Positions 9,606 to 18,894 are shown, counted from the first letter of the stretch. The stretch: DNA of 64,000 bases from Psychrobacter sp. Pi2-1 (GCF_904846645.1 NZ_CAJHBO010000010.1:40070-104069), one strand, 5' to 3'. The notes: generated by a model not told the origin, from the letters alone. A program made the numbers and translations.

Positions 9606-9957
9606 TCGTCACGTTCTCTTATTACGTATACAAGGACTAGCACGGCTCGGACATTCTGTCTGTCCTTCTTTGACGACCTCTAAGTCTTCAATAGCAGACA
9701 GCCATCCCGCGTGCCAGCGCACTTGCAATCGGTGATTATAAATATGAATTCTCCCCAACATTATAAGGGAAAAGGCAGGTAAATTGCCATGCTTGTTTAA
9801 TGACTTGGCTGTTTTTTCTTAAAAAACCTCAATCGCGACTGTCATTTATTGGCTTTGTGCTTTTTATTTGTTAGACTAAGCGGTCTTTATTTCTAGACAC
9901 CTTATGCTAATTATCATGCGCATCTAAGCGTGATAGTCAGACATATCGTTATCATAT
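9606..9957. other. Intergenic region between cytochrome c and tRNA-Arg
   Basis: On the minus strand a TATAAT-like box lies at 9760-9765, and an uninterrupted TTG-started frame of 39 codons (9609-9728) ends three bases before the cytochrome ATG. Neither is strongly supported. No other structure is evident. Confidence 0.4.
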
Positions 9958-10034
9958 GCGCTCGTAGCTCAGTTGGATAGAGTATCGGTCTCCGAAGCCG
10001 AGGGTCGTGGGTTCGATTCCCGCCGAGCGCACCA
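9958..10034 (+). tRNA. tRNA-Arg (anticodon CCG)
   Basis: A 77-base cloverleaf including an encoded CCA end. Acceptor arms are GCGCTCG/CGAGCGC, the D-arm is GCTC...GAGT, and the anticodon stem TCGGT/GCCGA encloses loop CTCCGAA. The T-arm contains the GTTCGATTC loop. The anticodon CCG reads the arginine codon CGG. Confidence 0.97.
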
Positions 10035-10168
10035 ATCATACTGTTTACAATTTCGCTCTACCCTTTCCTTAGTACTATCTTAAACTTCCTATACTAATCA
10101 AACCTACATATCAAAATGTTTGCGGTTTTTCTGTGCTTGTATACTTCCAATGCTCTCATATATATAAC

Positions 10169-10531
10169 TTACTCTGCATCTTGTAAGTTAGCTGTTAGCT
10201 GAGCACGGCTAGGTATACGGTGATAATTAATCACTGGCACATCACCCAAACGGCGCTGACCCTCAGCAATCTTTTTATCAATCGTAATCATTGCAATTTT
10301 TTTATCTTGTTTGCTAACGAGCAAATGATTTGCCTTACTTGTGACTCGATAATCAGCAAAATGCTGCTTTAATATCGCTGATGTTTTTTGCAGCGCATCA
10401 TTCGGTGTTGCATTTTTTGATTTTATGCCGCTATGCTTTTCGCCTACTTTTGCACCGCGCGATTTTGCTACGAACCATAAAACTGCGATGACAGCGAACA
10501 ATATGACAAGCCACCAAATTCCGTCTATCAT
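10169..10531 (-). CDS. Small single-pass membrane protein, unknown function
   Basis: A 120-residue protein with an N-terminal transmembrane helix at about residues 5-23 (IWWLVILFAVIAVLWFVA) and a basic cytoplasmic or periplasmic domain. No family is recognised. The tail YHRIPSRAQLTANL and the VTSKANHLLVSKQDKKIAMITIDKK stretch suggest a small mixed alpha/beta fold. It is transcribed divergently from the sirtuin gene, with starts 35 bases apart, so the promoters must overlap. Codon use looks like its neighbours, so it is probably a real gene. Confidence 0.7.
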   Translation of the reverse strand: MIDGIWWLVILFAVIAVLWFVAKSRGAKVGEKHSGIKSKNATPNDALQKTSAILKQHFADYRVTSKANHLLVSKQDKKIAMITIDKKIAEGQRRLGDVPVINYHRIPSRAQLTANLQDAE

Positions 10532-10566
10532 AAGTAAAAATATCCATTATTAGCAAGGGTTGGCTC

Positions 10567-11367
10567 ATGTTAGCAGAATTATCACCAGCGTTAATAGCAG
10601 AAGTAAAACTTGCAGCACAACTACTGGCATCGAAACAGCGTATTTGCATTTTGACTGGGGCTGGCATTTCAGCAGAAAGTGGCATCCCAACGTTTCGGGA
10701 TAAGCAAACAGGGCTGTGGGAGAACTACGGAGTCAAAGACCTGGCAACTCCTGAAGCATTCACTCGTGATCCAAAGCTAGTATGGTCATGGTATCAGTGG
10801 CGTCGGCAAATGGTCGCAGACAAAGCACCAAATCCTGCCCATCATGCATTGGCTCAGTGGCAGTATCATGCGCAAACCTCCGATCAGCAGGTGACACTCA
10901 TCACCCAAAATGTCGATGATTTGCACGAGCAAGCTGGTAGCGCGGTGACTCACCTGCATGGTCATCTGTGGCGCAACCGCTGTGCTCAGTGTGAAATACC
11001 CTATCAAGATCAATCGAGAGCATCGTACGATAATCAAGGCACCATGAGCTTTGACGAAACACTGCTTAGCTGTTCGCATTGCGACGGTTACATCAGACCT
11101 GATATTGTTTGGTTTGGTGAAGCTCTACCTGTACAAGCATGGCAGACTGCCGAAGAAGCTTCGGCTAATTGCGAAGTATTTATCAGTATCGGTACATCAA
11201 GCTTGGTTTATCCTGCTGCTGGATTGGCACAATTAGCCAAACAAAACGGTGCGCAAGTTATTGAAATAAACCCCGATCCAACGCCAAATACTATCGTCGA
11301 TATCACATTAGCAGAAAAGGCTGGAGTAGTACTGCCACTGCTTATAGCAGAGATTACTACTTTATAA
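10567..11367 (+). CDS. cobB: NAD-dependent protein deacylase (Sir2 family)
   Basis: Removes acyl groups from lysines, consuming NAD+ and yielding O-acetyl-ADP-ribose and nicotinamide. NAD-binding motif GAGISAESGIPTFRD begins at residue 31, followed by TQNVDDLHEQAG. The catalytic histidine is H131 in HLHGH. A Cys4 zinc site is made by C139/C142 and C169/C172. RPDIVWFGEALP and GTSSLVYPAAGL complete the Rossmann core. At 266 residues it has the normal bacterial length. Whether it prefers acetyl or succinyl substrates cannot be settled here. It ends at a strong bidirectional terminator shared with the convergent deaminase gene. Confidence 0.95.
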   Translation: MLAELSPALIAEVKLAAQLLASKQRICILTGAGISAESGIPTFRDKQTGLWENYGVKDLATPEAFTRDPKLVWSWYQWRRQMVADKAPNPAHHALAQWQYHAQTSDQQVTLITQNVDDLHEQAGSAVTHLHGHLWRNRCAQCEIPYQDQSRASYDNQGTMSFDETLLSCSHCDGYIRPDIVWFGEALPVQAWQTAEEASANCEVFISIGTSSLVYPAAGLAQLAKQNGAQVIEINPDPTPNTIVDITLAEKAGVVLPLLIAEITTL

Positions 11368-11407
11368 ACGCTACTATTTATAGATATTATTAAATGATAG
11401 ACAATAA

Positions 11408-11445
11408 AAAAGGCTTGACGATTTGTATAAATCGTCAAGCCTTTT
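11408..11445. terminator. Bidirectional terminator, cobB/deaminase
   Basis: A perfect 17-bp stem (11408-11424 with 11429-11445) around a GTAT loop, A-run on the left and T-run on the right, placed between convergent gene ends. Confidence 0.93.
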
Positions 11446-11469
11446 CTACTAATAATAAACTCATTAAAG

Positions 11470-12468
11470 TTATTTCAATGCAAGATCAACTCTCGCTAAG
11501 TAAGCTTCTTTTAACTCATCACTGATAAATGCCGATTTAAAAGAGTTCTTTACTAATGTAATAACATCGTCTTCCGTAATCGGTAAATTCTCATATAGAT
11601 TGATAAAGTTTTGATTCACATACCCTTTGAAATACGCAGGGTCGTCTGAGTTAACGCTAATATTCAGACCATAGTCTAAAAGCTCTTTGATATTGTGCTC
11701 TTTATAAGTCTCAAAGACTTTTAGCTCGATATTTGAGTTCGGGCAAACGGTCAGTGGCATTTGCTCATCTTTGAGTCTTTGCATCAACTCTGGGCTTTTT
11801 ATAGACTGCACACCATGATCGATTCTATTGATATTCAATAAATCTAATGCTTCGTAGATGTACGAAAAGTCTGCTTCTTCGCCTGCATGAGCGACCAACT
11901 TGAAGCCTTCTTCTTTGGCTTTTTGGAAGACTTCTTTGAACTTCGATGGTGGGTTGCCCAATTCTGATGAATCCAGACCAACACCGATAATATCGTCTTT
12001 ATAGTCCAGCGCTTGCTCTAATGTCTCAAACGCTTCTTCTTGCGATAAATGACGCAAGAAACACATGATGATGCATGATGTAATACCGTATTTTGCTTTG
12101 GCATCTGCAAGCGCTTCTTTGATACCTGTGATGACCGCTTCAAAAGGCACGCCGCGTTCGGTATGCGTCTGCGGATCAAAGAATATCTCTGTGTGAATGA
12201 CATTGTCTTCAACACATCTAAGAATATATTCCCACGTCAAATCATAAAAATCATCTTTGGTGAGCAGGACGTTTGCACCCGCATAGTAGATATCTAAAAA
12301 GGTCTGTAGGTTGGTGAAGTTATAGGCACTGCGTACATCTTCGATATCTTTATAAGGTATCTCTACATTGTTCTTCTTGGCCAATCTAAACATCAGCTCA
12401 GGCTCTAGCGAACCTTCAATATGTAGATGAAGTTCCGCTTTCGGTAGTTTCTTTATTAATTCAATCAT
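11470..12468 (-). CDS. Adenine deaminase (adenosine-deaminase-like metal hydrolase)
   Basis: Hydrolytically deaminates adenine to hypoxanthine for purine salvage, if the subfamily call is right. Metal-binding HLH (H14, H16) sits in PKAELHLHIEGSLEPELMF, with HAGEE further on and SVNSDDPAYFKGYVNQNF near the end. The segments NLQTFLDIYYAGANVLLT and EIFFDPQTHTERGV are, to my knowledge, the hallmark of the Aah1-type adenine deaminases rather than true adenosine deaminases. The 332-residue length fits. The gene is more A/T-rich and lysine-rich than its neighbours, which hints at transfer but is not proof. It has no operon partner. Automatic annotation may call it add. Confidence 0.85.
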   Translation of the reverse strand: MIELIKKLPKAELHLHIEGSLEPELMFRLAKKNNVEIPYKDIEDVRSAYNFTNLQTFLDIYYAGANVLLTKDDFYDLTWEYILRCVEDNVIHTEIFFDPQTHTERGVPFEAVITGIKEALADAKAKYGITSCIIMCFLRHLSQEEAFETLEQALDYKDDIIGVGLDSSELGNPPSKFKEVFQKAKEEGFKLVAHAGEEADFSYIYEALDLLNINRIDHGVQSIKSPELMQRLKDEQMPLTVCPNSNIELKVFETYKEHNIKELLDYGLNISVNSDDPAYFKGYVNQNFINLYENLPITEDDVITLVKNSFKSAFISDELKEAYLARVDLALK

Positions 12469-12672
12469 AGTATTCCAATAATGGTGTTATCGAGACGAGC
12501 CCTGGTAAATGTTGCATAGTAGAATAATCAGACCATGCATATATAAGGCGTTATCTGTCTCAGAAAAATCATTTTAACACTAAAAGCATACCGCCTAAAA
12601 CAAAACCCTTTGACCGTATAGATAAGCTACTTATAAAAGTAGCCTTCTTAATACAACCGTATAAGGCGCAAA

Positions 12673-13197
12673 CTACTTTAAAAATACCACTGTATCGGAC
12701 AGCTCATTACCTTCTGGATCATGCTCTAAATGATAATACTGACGTAATACCTGCCCCACTTCATCCAGCAGTTCAGCCAAGCTCTCTTCTGTCTTTTGAG
12801 TAGCGATACCAGATACCGCCTTTTCACACATTGCATTCCATACTGTTGGACTAACGTGAGCGCTGATACCTCGGTCTGCGACAATCTCTAATTTACGCTC
12901 GCATATATTGACATAGATCAAGACGCCCGTATTTTCTTCGGTATCCCAGACGCGATATTCGCTAAACAAATCAATCGCACGCTCACGGCAGTTCATGCGA
13001 TAGGCTTCTTGGATAGGCAGATGATTTTCTACGATTAAAAACACCTCACCACGATGCCCACGCTCGGCTCGTGTCACAGCATCTGTTAGGCGTGCCTTGG
13101 ATTCTGTTGTCAGCCACTTACTATGTAATAAAGGGACGAACAAAACTTGACGCCACCAGCGGGCAAAACTGGGGTTTGAAGCGTTGTCTTCTACCAT
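12673..13197 (-). CDS. TPM-domain protein (cytosolic form)
   Basis: A 174-residue TPM domain (Psb32/YgcG fold) without signal peptide or membrane segment. Recognisable parts are SKARLTDAVTRAERGHRGEVFLIVENHLP, ENTGVLIYVNICERKLEIVADRGI and VWNAMCEKAV. It is the last gene of a lemA-TPM-TPM run on the minus strand, 71 bases after the preceding gene, with GAGGAAA as ribosome binding site. The biochemical role is unknown. Linkage to LemA and the larger TPM protein suggests an accessory of a membrane-associated complex. Confidence 0.82.
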   Translation of the reverse strand: MVEDNASNPSFARWWRQVLFVPLLHSKWLTTESKARLTDAVTRAERGHRGEVFLIVENHLPIQEAYRMNCRERAIDLFSEYRVWDTEENTGVLIYVNICERKLEIVADRGISAHVSPTVWNAMCEKAVSGIATQKTEESLAELLDEVGQVLRQYYHLEHDPEGNELSDTVVFLK

Positions 13198-13268
13198 TAT
13201 ATTATTTCCTCAAGTACGTCGTTTTCGATGGTTATGTAGAGTTTATTTTTTTTGCGTGTGTGGAATAC

Positions 13269-14453
13269 TTACCACGAGCCACCTGCGCCGCCGCCGCCGA
13301 AACCACCGCCGCCACCGCCAAAGCCGCCTCCTCCGAAACCACCACCGCCAAAGCCGCCTCCACTACCGCCGCCCATACCGGGTAAGAAAATCATGCCGCC
13401 TCTGCGCCCACCTTTACCGCCGCCGCCTTTTCCACCGCCACCGCCGCGTGAGATCAAAAACATCCAGATGAATATTGCCATAATCAGCGTCATAAAGAAG
13501 CCGCCACCTAAGGCCATCGAACCTGCAAAAAACCCGCCAGCGGTAATAATAGAACCAAATACTCGGCCCAATATATTCGTAATAAAGCTACCAAAAATCA
13601 TCGCCATGATAAATAAGAAAATAGGTGACGGCAGCTCGTCCGAGCTTTGCTGAGCAGTGCGTTCTGCGGCTTGTGCATCAGCACGGGCTAAGACTTCAGG
13701 ATCAGCAGTTAGGCGTGTTTTGAGCGCTTCAACGCCAGCGATTATCCCCGCACCATAGTTGTTTTGCTTAAATAACGGCGTGATATCTTCTCGAATGACA
13801 CGGTTAACCGCCGCATCTGGTAAGACACCTTCTAGCCCGTAACCCGTTAGGATATGCATATCACGGTCATTAACAGCGACGACAATCAGCAGACCATCAT
13901 CGATAGCTTCATCACCCAACTCCCACTTCTCAGCAACTTGCAATGCATAATCAAATATTGGTACGCCATTGGTAGTTGGTACGATGACCACTGCTGCTTG
14001 TGCTAAGCCCTGCTGATAAATACTTCGAAGCTGAGCTTCTAGACGTAGCTTTTCTTGGGGATTTAAGATATTGGCCTGATCAACGACTGGTTCATTAAGT
14101 ATCAACTTGTCAGCGTCAACACCTTCGGCACTGGAGCGTACTGGTGGCTGAGCGGTTGCTTGAGCATTGGTTGTACCATTTGCTGTGCTTTGGTTATCTG
14201 CGTTTTGATTGATAGCGTCGTTGCCGAGCACCGCTTCATTGATAGCATCGTTATTTAATACAGCATCATTGATTGCTTCATTAGACTCGCCTGCTTTAGC
14301 AACGGCCACCAACTCTTCGACACTACGGTTTTGCAGATTCGAGGTGCTATCTGTCGCCACCGCTGTATCATTGGGTGCAGCGTGCAATGCAGGCACGCTG
14401 ACGACACCTAACGTAAACAGTAATGCTGATAAGATTGCTTTTGAATTATTCAT
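13269..14453 (-). CDS. TPM-domain membrane protein with glycine-rich tail (YgcG-like)
   Basis: A 394-residue exported protein: signal peptide at residues 1-25, a linker with degenerate repeats (NDAINEAV, NDAINQN) at 55-90, then a TPM domain at about 115-265 (VDQANILNPQEKLRLEAQLRSIYQ, DDGLLIVVAVNDRDMHILTGYGLEG). Two transmembrane helices follow at about 275-335, then a Gly-rich tail ending GGGGAGGSW. TPM plus Gly-rich tail is the standard architecture of this family. It forms one transcription unit with lemA upstream and the small TPM gene downstream. Function is unknown. E. coli and B. subtilis relatives have been linked to envelope processes only loosely. Confidence 0.85.
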   Translation of the reverse strand: MNNSKAILSALLFTLGVVSVPALHAAPNDTAVATDSTSNLQNRSVEELVAVAKAGESNEAINDAVLNNDAINEAVLGNDAINQNADNQSTANGTTNAQATAQPPVRSSAEGVDADKLILNEPVVDQANILNPQEKLRLEAQLRSIYQQGLAQAAVVIVPTTNGVPIFDYALQVAEKWELGDEAIDDGLLIVVAVNDRDMHILTGYGLEGVLPDAAVNRVIREDITPLFKQNNYGAGIIAGVEALKTRLTADPEVLARADAQAAERTAQQSSDELPSPIFLFIMAMIFGSFITNILGRVFGSIITAGGFFAGSMALGGGFFMTLIMAIFIWMFLISRGGGGGKGGGGKGGRRGGMIFLPGMGGGSGGGFGGGGFGGGGFGGGGGGFGGGGAGGSW

Positions 14454-14576
14454 CTAATCTATACCACCTCAGATAACATCTTTACCAATTGATAGACTCT
14501 AACTAATCATTGTTAAACCATTAGCTAAATGAACAGAGCTGCCTATGCCGCTCTGTCGTCACGTTCATTTTAAATT

Positions 14577-15209
14577 TTATTCAGCTGACTTTTCTGCAGA
14601 GTCGCCAAAATCAACACTTGGTGCGGTTGAAATCGCTTCTTCATTGGCCACACTAAAGTTGGGCTTAGTATCCATCCCAAATACTTTTGCAGTGATGTTG
14701 GTTGGGAACTGACGTACCGTTGTATTGTATCCTTGCACTTCTTGGATGTAGCGGTTACGAGCCACAGCAATACGGTTCTCAGTACCTTCTAACTGCGCTT
14801 GTAAATCTTGAAACAGTGCATCTGATTTTAGATCTGGATAACGCTCAGATACCGCCATCAAACGTGACAATGCGCCTGTCATCTGCTCTTGCGCTGCTGC
14901 ATAACGCTCCATCGCTTCTGGATCATTGAGTACTTCTGGCGTCACCGTGATACCGCCCGCACGTGAGCGAGCTTCTGCCACTTGGGTGAAGACTTCTTGC
15001 TCTTGCTCGGCGTATTGCTGTACGACTTTGACTAAGTTTGGCACCAAATCAGAACGGCGCTGATACTGGTTGACCACTTCTGACCATGAAGCAGTGACCT
15101 GCTCATCTTGTGCTTGCAGGTTGTTGTAACCACAGCCGCTTAGACCAACCGTAGAAGTTGTTAATAAAGCGGCTAGCAACATCGGCTTCATAATAGATTT
15201 ACGCGTCAT
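14577..15209 (-). CDS. lemA: LemA family lipoprotein
   Basis: About 210 residues from the ATG at 15209, chosen because AGGAG lies correctly upstream and a lipoprotein signal follows directly (lipobox LSGC). The mature part is the all-helical LemA domain: VTASWSEVVNQYQRRSDLVPNLVKVV, then EQEVFTQVAEARSRAG, then YPDLKSDALFQDLQAQLEGTENRIAVARNRYIQ and the FPTNITAKVFGM end motif. The family function is not firmly established. It commonly sits beside TPM-domain genes, as here. First gene of the three-gene run. Confidence 0.92.
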   Translation of the reverse strand: MTRKSIMKPMLLAALLTTSTVGLSGCGYNNLQAQDEQVTASWSEVVNQYQRRSDLVPNLVKVVQQYAEQEQEVFTQVAEARSRAGGITVTPEVLNDPEAMERYAAAQEQMTGALSRLMAVSERYPDLKSDALFQDLQAQLEGTENRIAVARNRYIQEVQGYNTTVRQFPTNITAKVFGMDTKPNFSVANEEAISTAPSVDFGDSAEKSAE

Positions 15210-16165
15210 TGTTGATTCTCCTAATAATGATAAATAACAAATATCCAGTACCACGTTTTTAATATTTTTAAGTTTTCTTGGTATTCATACGGCAGTCATA
15301 CGCTCTATATATTGTATATCTGCGCATCACTCTATCAGCATGATATCAAAAGAAGTTGTCCTAATGATGGCGCTATATACGGCTTTTTACAATTGACCGT
15401 TACCAAAACACAACCGCATAGTGTCAACGATAACGCGTTTTTATCATGATAGATATAGAGCAAAAATTTAGCAGTCTGGCGCAATCAGACTAAATGTTAT
15501 GAAAGTACAAACAATTATTTATATATAATCTAAATCTTGCTAATGTATCAGCCAAATAAAATACGAATATATCTACCGTCTATAAAGAAATTTCTAGTAA
15601 TTAGTACAAAAATATGGCAAATTGCAGTTACGTAGCCGTACGGTTTGAATACATTTGGTAGTGGACTTATAGTTTGATTAGTATTAGCGAGTTGTTGATT
15701 TCTTAATAAAAACATCAATTAACTGTCAAATTATCGCTAAATACTGTCAATTCGCCATACCAGTCATGTAGTCATTCAAGACAGCTCATAGTAAGTTGAA
15801 TGCCATCATGGTGATGGATATTTAATTATATAACCGCCTGTTTTATCCGCCGGTCAACTTATGACTCATCTAATGTATAACATGATGATAGAAGACCGCA
15901 GTAGTTGAGGTTGTAGAATAATAGTAAACGCAGCTGATATTAATATTGTCAGTGATAAGCGCTATGCAAATAGTCCGTATTACTGACGAGATACGCGGGT
16001 AAATACAGACAACTACAGTCCATTCTTGGTGGCCAAGCACATGAGACTTAGACAACAAATAAGTCGATGCAGAGACTTTAACTGCTTAACTTAAATAAGT
16101 AAGTTAACCAGTTAGTTTACTCCTAGCAAACAGTGCCACCTTGAGACAGTACTAGGAACATAAAT
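15210..16165. other. 956-base intergenic region between lemA and the AGCS symporter
   Basis: The longest gene-free stretch in the window, A/T-rich. I looked for a glycine riboswitch, which can precede such symporters, and saw no GCCGAAGG-like or AGGCAAAAGGAC-like core. Only small hairpins are visible, such as AGTCTG/CAGACT at 15473-15491 and TCCTAG/CTAGGA shortly before the symporter start. The one 62-codon minus-strand frame looks spurious. Confidence 0.55.
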
Positions 16166-17713
16166 ATGGAAGGTTTAGTTAACTTAGTAAATGGAATTAT
16201 CTGGAGCCCAGCGCTGATTTATCTCTGCTTGGGTGCCGGTCTGTTCTATTCCATTATGACGCGCTTTGTACAAGTACGTCTATTCGGTGAGATGATCAAA
16301 CTCCTATTCACTGGTAAATCTAGTGCACAGGGTATCTCATCATTTCAGGCACTTGCCGTCTCACTCGCCGGTCGTGTGGGTATGGGTAACATCGCTGGGG
16401 TAGCTGCTGCTATCGGCTTCGGTGGCCCAGGTGCCGTTTTCTGGATGTGGATCGTAGCCTTTCTAGGCGCATCTACAGCCTATGTCGAATCTACTCTTGC
16501 TCAGATTTACAAAGAAAAAGATGTGGTAACTGGCGAATATCGCGGTGGCCCAGCTTATTACTTTGAACGTGCCCTTGGTCAAAAGTGGTACGGTATCCTC
16601 TTCGCAATCGCTTCTATTTTATCATGTGGTATGTTCTTACCTGGTGTACAGGCGAACGGCGTTATCAGTGCATTTGCACAGGTAATGGGCGAAGGTACGA
16701 TCATGAACGTTGCAGGCCTAGAAGTTGGCTCTATGCGTTTGGTCGGCTTGGCTATCATCTTAGTCGTGCTAGGTATCATCATCTTTGGTGGTATTAAGCG
16801 TATTGCAACCTTCACTGAGTTTGCAGTACCTTTCATGGCATTAGGTTATATTGCCCTAGCGCTAATCATCATGTTCAGCAACTTCAGCTTGATTCCAGAT
16901 GTATTTGGTATGATCGTTGGTGATGCATTCACTGCACAAGCAGGTTTTGGTGCTGCGATCGGTTGGGGTGTGAAACGTGGTATCTACTCTAACGAAGCTG
17001 GTCAGGGTACAGGTCCTCACGCTGCTGCTGCTGCTGAAGTTGAGCATCCATCACAGCAGGGTCTAGTTCAGGCATTCTCAGTATATGTTGATACATTGCT
17101 AGTATGTTCTGCTACTGCATTCATGATCTTGTCTACTGGTATGTACAACATTCAAGGTACGCTACCAGATGGTCAGTTCATCGTACAGAACGTTGCTGCT
17201 ACTACTGAAATCAATGCTCCTGCGTTCACGCAAATGGCAATGGAATCTGTATACGGTACGTTTGGTAATGCCTTTATCGCAATCGCTGTATTCTTCTTTG
17301 CCTTTACAACAATTCTGGCTTACTACTACATCGCTGAAGTAAACGTCGCTTACTTAACACGTTTCCTTGGTCGTAGTGCGAACAGAACTGGTCTATTCCT
17401 AGTGAAAATTCTTATCATGGCGATGGTTGCTTATGGTGGTCTAAACTCAGCTGGTTATATCTGGGCAATCGGTGATATCGGTGTTGGTCTTATGGCTTGG
17501 CTTAACATTGTTGGTATTCTTGTCATCTTCATCGTGGCTCGTCCAACACTTACTATGCTCAAAGACTATGAAGCTCAGCGCAAAGCTGGCGTCACTCGCT
17601 ATAGCTTTGACCCTGCTAAATTCGGTATCAAAAACGCACCGTATTGGGAAGAGCGTCATCTAGCACAGCAAAAAAGCATGAACGCTGATCCATTACGTAA
17701 AGATAAAGTGTAA
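16166..17713 (+). CDS. Alanine or glycine:cation symporter (AGCS family)
   Basis: Imports alanine, glycine or a related amino acid together with sodium (or protons) across the inner membrane. At 515 residues with about ten to eleven hydrophobic helices it matches the AGCS/AlsT family. The signature region AAAIGFGGPGAVFWMWIVAFLGASTAYVESTLAQ is present, as are GWGVKRGIYSNEAGQGTGPHAAAAAEVEHPSQQGLVQ and FAFTTILAYYYIAEVN. Substrate specificity cannot be read from sequence. It is monocistronic, with a long untranslated upstream region and its own strong terminator. Confidence 0.94.
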   Translation: MEGLVNLVNGIIWSPALIYLCLGAGLFYSIMTRFVQVRLFGEMIKLLFTGKSSAQGISSFQALAVSLAGRVGMGNIAGVAAAIGFGGPGAVFWMWIVAFLGASTAYVESTLAQIYKEKDVVTGEYRGGPAYYFERALGQKWYGILFAIASILSCGMFLPGVQANGVISAFAQVMGEGTIMNVAGLEVGSMRLVGLAIILVVLGIIIFGGIKRIATFTEFAVPFMALGYIALALIIMFSNFSLIPDVFGMIVGDAFTAQAGFGAAIGWGVKRGIYSNEAGQGTGPHAAAAAEVEHPSQQGLVQAFSVYVDTLLVCSATAFMILSTGMYNIQGTLPDGQFIVQNVAATTEINAPAFTQMAMESVYGTFGNAFIAIAVFFFAFTTILAYYYIAEVNVAYLTRFLGRSANRTGLFLVKILIMAMVAYGGLNSAGYIWAIGDIGVGLMAWLNIVGILVIFIVARPTLTMLKDYEAQRKAGVTRYSFDPAKFGIKNAPYWEERHLAQQKSMNADPLRKDKV

Positions 17714-17754
17714 GTCGATTTAATAGGATTGCTATTTAATCTTATTGAATAAAC

Positions 17755-17787
17755 AAAAAGCCCGAGACCATGCTCTCGGGCTTTTTT
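17755..17787 (+). terminator. Terminator of the AGCS symporter gene
   Basis: Stem AAAAAGCCCGAGA/TCTCGGGCTTTTT around a six-base loop CCATGC, followed by a run of T. The rest of the gap to 18051 shows nothing. Confidence 0.93.
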
Positions 17788-18050
17788 GTTTGGATAGTTT
17801 TCCACACCACTACAGAATAGCTTACCGAAAAAACATCAAAGCCCACGTTCATAAGAACTGATTTAATACCTTAAAACTGCCCTTTTATTCTCAAAATTAA
17901 TCTGTATTCGAAATAACATATAACTGTCATTTTGCATTTTGCCTACCTTTGTATAGAGCTTACTTTGATATTTTATAACCTTATTTTAATTAAGTCGTCG
18001 TACCAGTATAGGTAAGCCACAGTTCCCCTATTCTTAATCGATAGACGTAA

Positions 18051-18080
18051 AAAAGCCTAGCACGATGGCTAGGCTTTCTT
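18051..18080 (-). terminator. Terminator of the first fasciclin gene
   Basis: Stem AAAGCCTAG/CTAGGCTTT with an eight-base loop. Read on the minus strand it ends in six T residues, just past the stop codon at 18119. Confidence 0.85.
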
Positions 18081-18118
18081 TAACTTATAAATTATAAATC
18101 TACGCGTTAATAAATAGC

Positions 18119-18724
18119 TTATTCAGGCATCAATACTGCATCGATAGTATGAACCACACCATTGGTTGCCATAATATCTGTACCAGTGATATTTGCTGTG
18201 TTACCAGTAGCATCAGTAATTACGTTGTCTTCACTGATAGTAATGGTTTTACCGTTCGCTGTTTCAATCTCAGTGCCGTATGGGATATCAGCTGCTTTAA
18301 CTTCCATTGCTAACACATGGTAAGGAAGGACAGTTTTTAGCAAATCTGTATTGGCCAATAACTCTTCTTTAGTCACGCCTAGTTTTTCTAGTACTGGCGC
18401 AAAAGCATCATCAGTTGGTGCAAATACAGTATGCTTAGTTTCTTCCATTAGCATAGTATCAAGACCAGCAGCCTGTAGCGCAGCGGTTAAGATAGTTAAG
18501 TTTTCGTTTTCTGCTGCGATTTCAGCGATAGTTTGAGTCGCTTCCATGTCCATTTCGGCCATTGGCTCTGCTTCAACAGCTTCTGTCTCAGCAACTGGCT
18601 CAACTGCCATCTCTTCAGTCGCTTCTGGTTCAGTTGGCTCTGCAACAGTTTCAGTGTCGTTACACGCTGCTAATGACATGGCTGCGGTTACAACTGCGAT
18701 AGATAACAAATTCTTCTTTAACAT
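18119..18724 (-). CDS. Fasciclin-domain lipoprotein
   Basis: A 201-residue exported lipoprotein. The signal peptide with lipobox LAAC is followed by a very acidic linker (residues about 24-62, Glu/Ala/Pro/Met-rich) and one FAS1 (fasciclin) domain. The domain shows LTILTAALQAAGLDTML, HTVFAPTDDAFAPVLEKLGVTKEEL, LLKTVLPYHVLAMEV and the C-terminal NGVVHTIDAVLMPE. FAS1 domains mediate adhesion or polymer binding in many bacteria. A specific ligand is not known. A second fasciclin gene lies upstream on the same strand, with a remnant of a third between them, so a local duplication is likely. AAGGAATT serves as ribosome binding site. Confidence 0.92.
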   Translation of the reverse strand: MLKKNLLSIAVVTAAMSLAACNDTETVAEPTEPEATEEMAVEPVAETEAVEAEPMAEMDMEATQTIAEIAAENENLTILTAALQAAGLDTMLMEETKHTVFAPTDDAFAPVLEKLGVTKEELLANTDLLKTVLPYHVLAMEVKAADIPYGTEIETANGKTITISEDNVITDATGNTANITGTDIMATNGVVHTIDAVLMPE

Positions 18725-18894
18725 AGGTAATTCCTTTTTGGATAAATAATTGATTAAGGGATTTATTTAAATTAATAACTTTCGATAAATATAATGGCGA
18801 CCAATGATTGATAAATGTATCAATTACTTAGTCATACTATTTAATCCGTTATATTGATAGTTCTCAGTCTAACTGTTTAATTTTCAAATGGTAT

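Noticed and set aside
9259..9735. 158-codon Ser/Ala-rich plus-strand ORF
   Set aside because: It is antisense to the low-complexity linker of the cytochrome and has no supporting start signal.
13252..13653. Proline-rich plus-strand frame
   Set aside because: It is the antisense of the glycine codons in the TPM protein tail, with no ribosome binding site.
15870..16058. 62-codon minus-strand ORF
   Set aside because: Unusual Tyr/Ile/His-rich composition, no ribosome binding site and no recognisable domain.
15300..16165. Glycine riboswitch in front of the AGCS symporter
   Set aside because: The conserved aptamer cores are absent on inspection.
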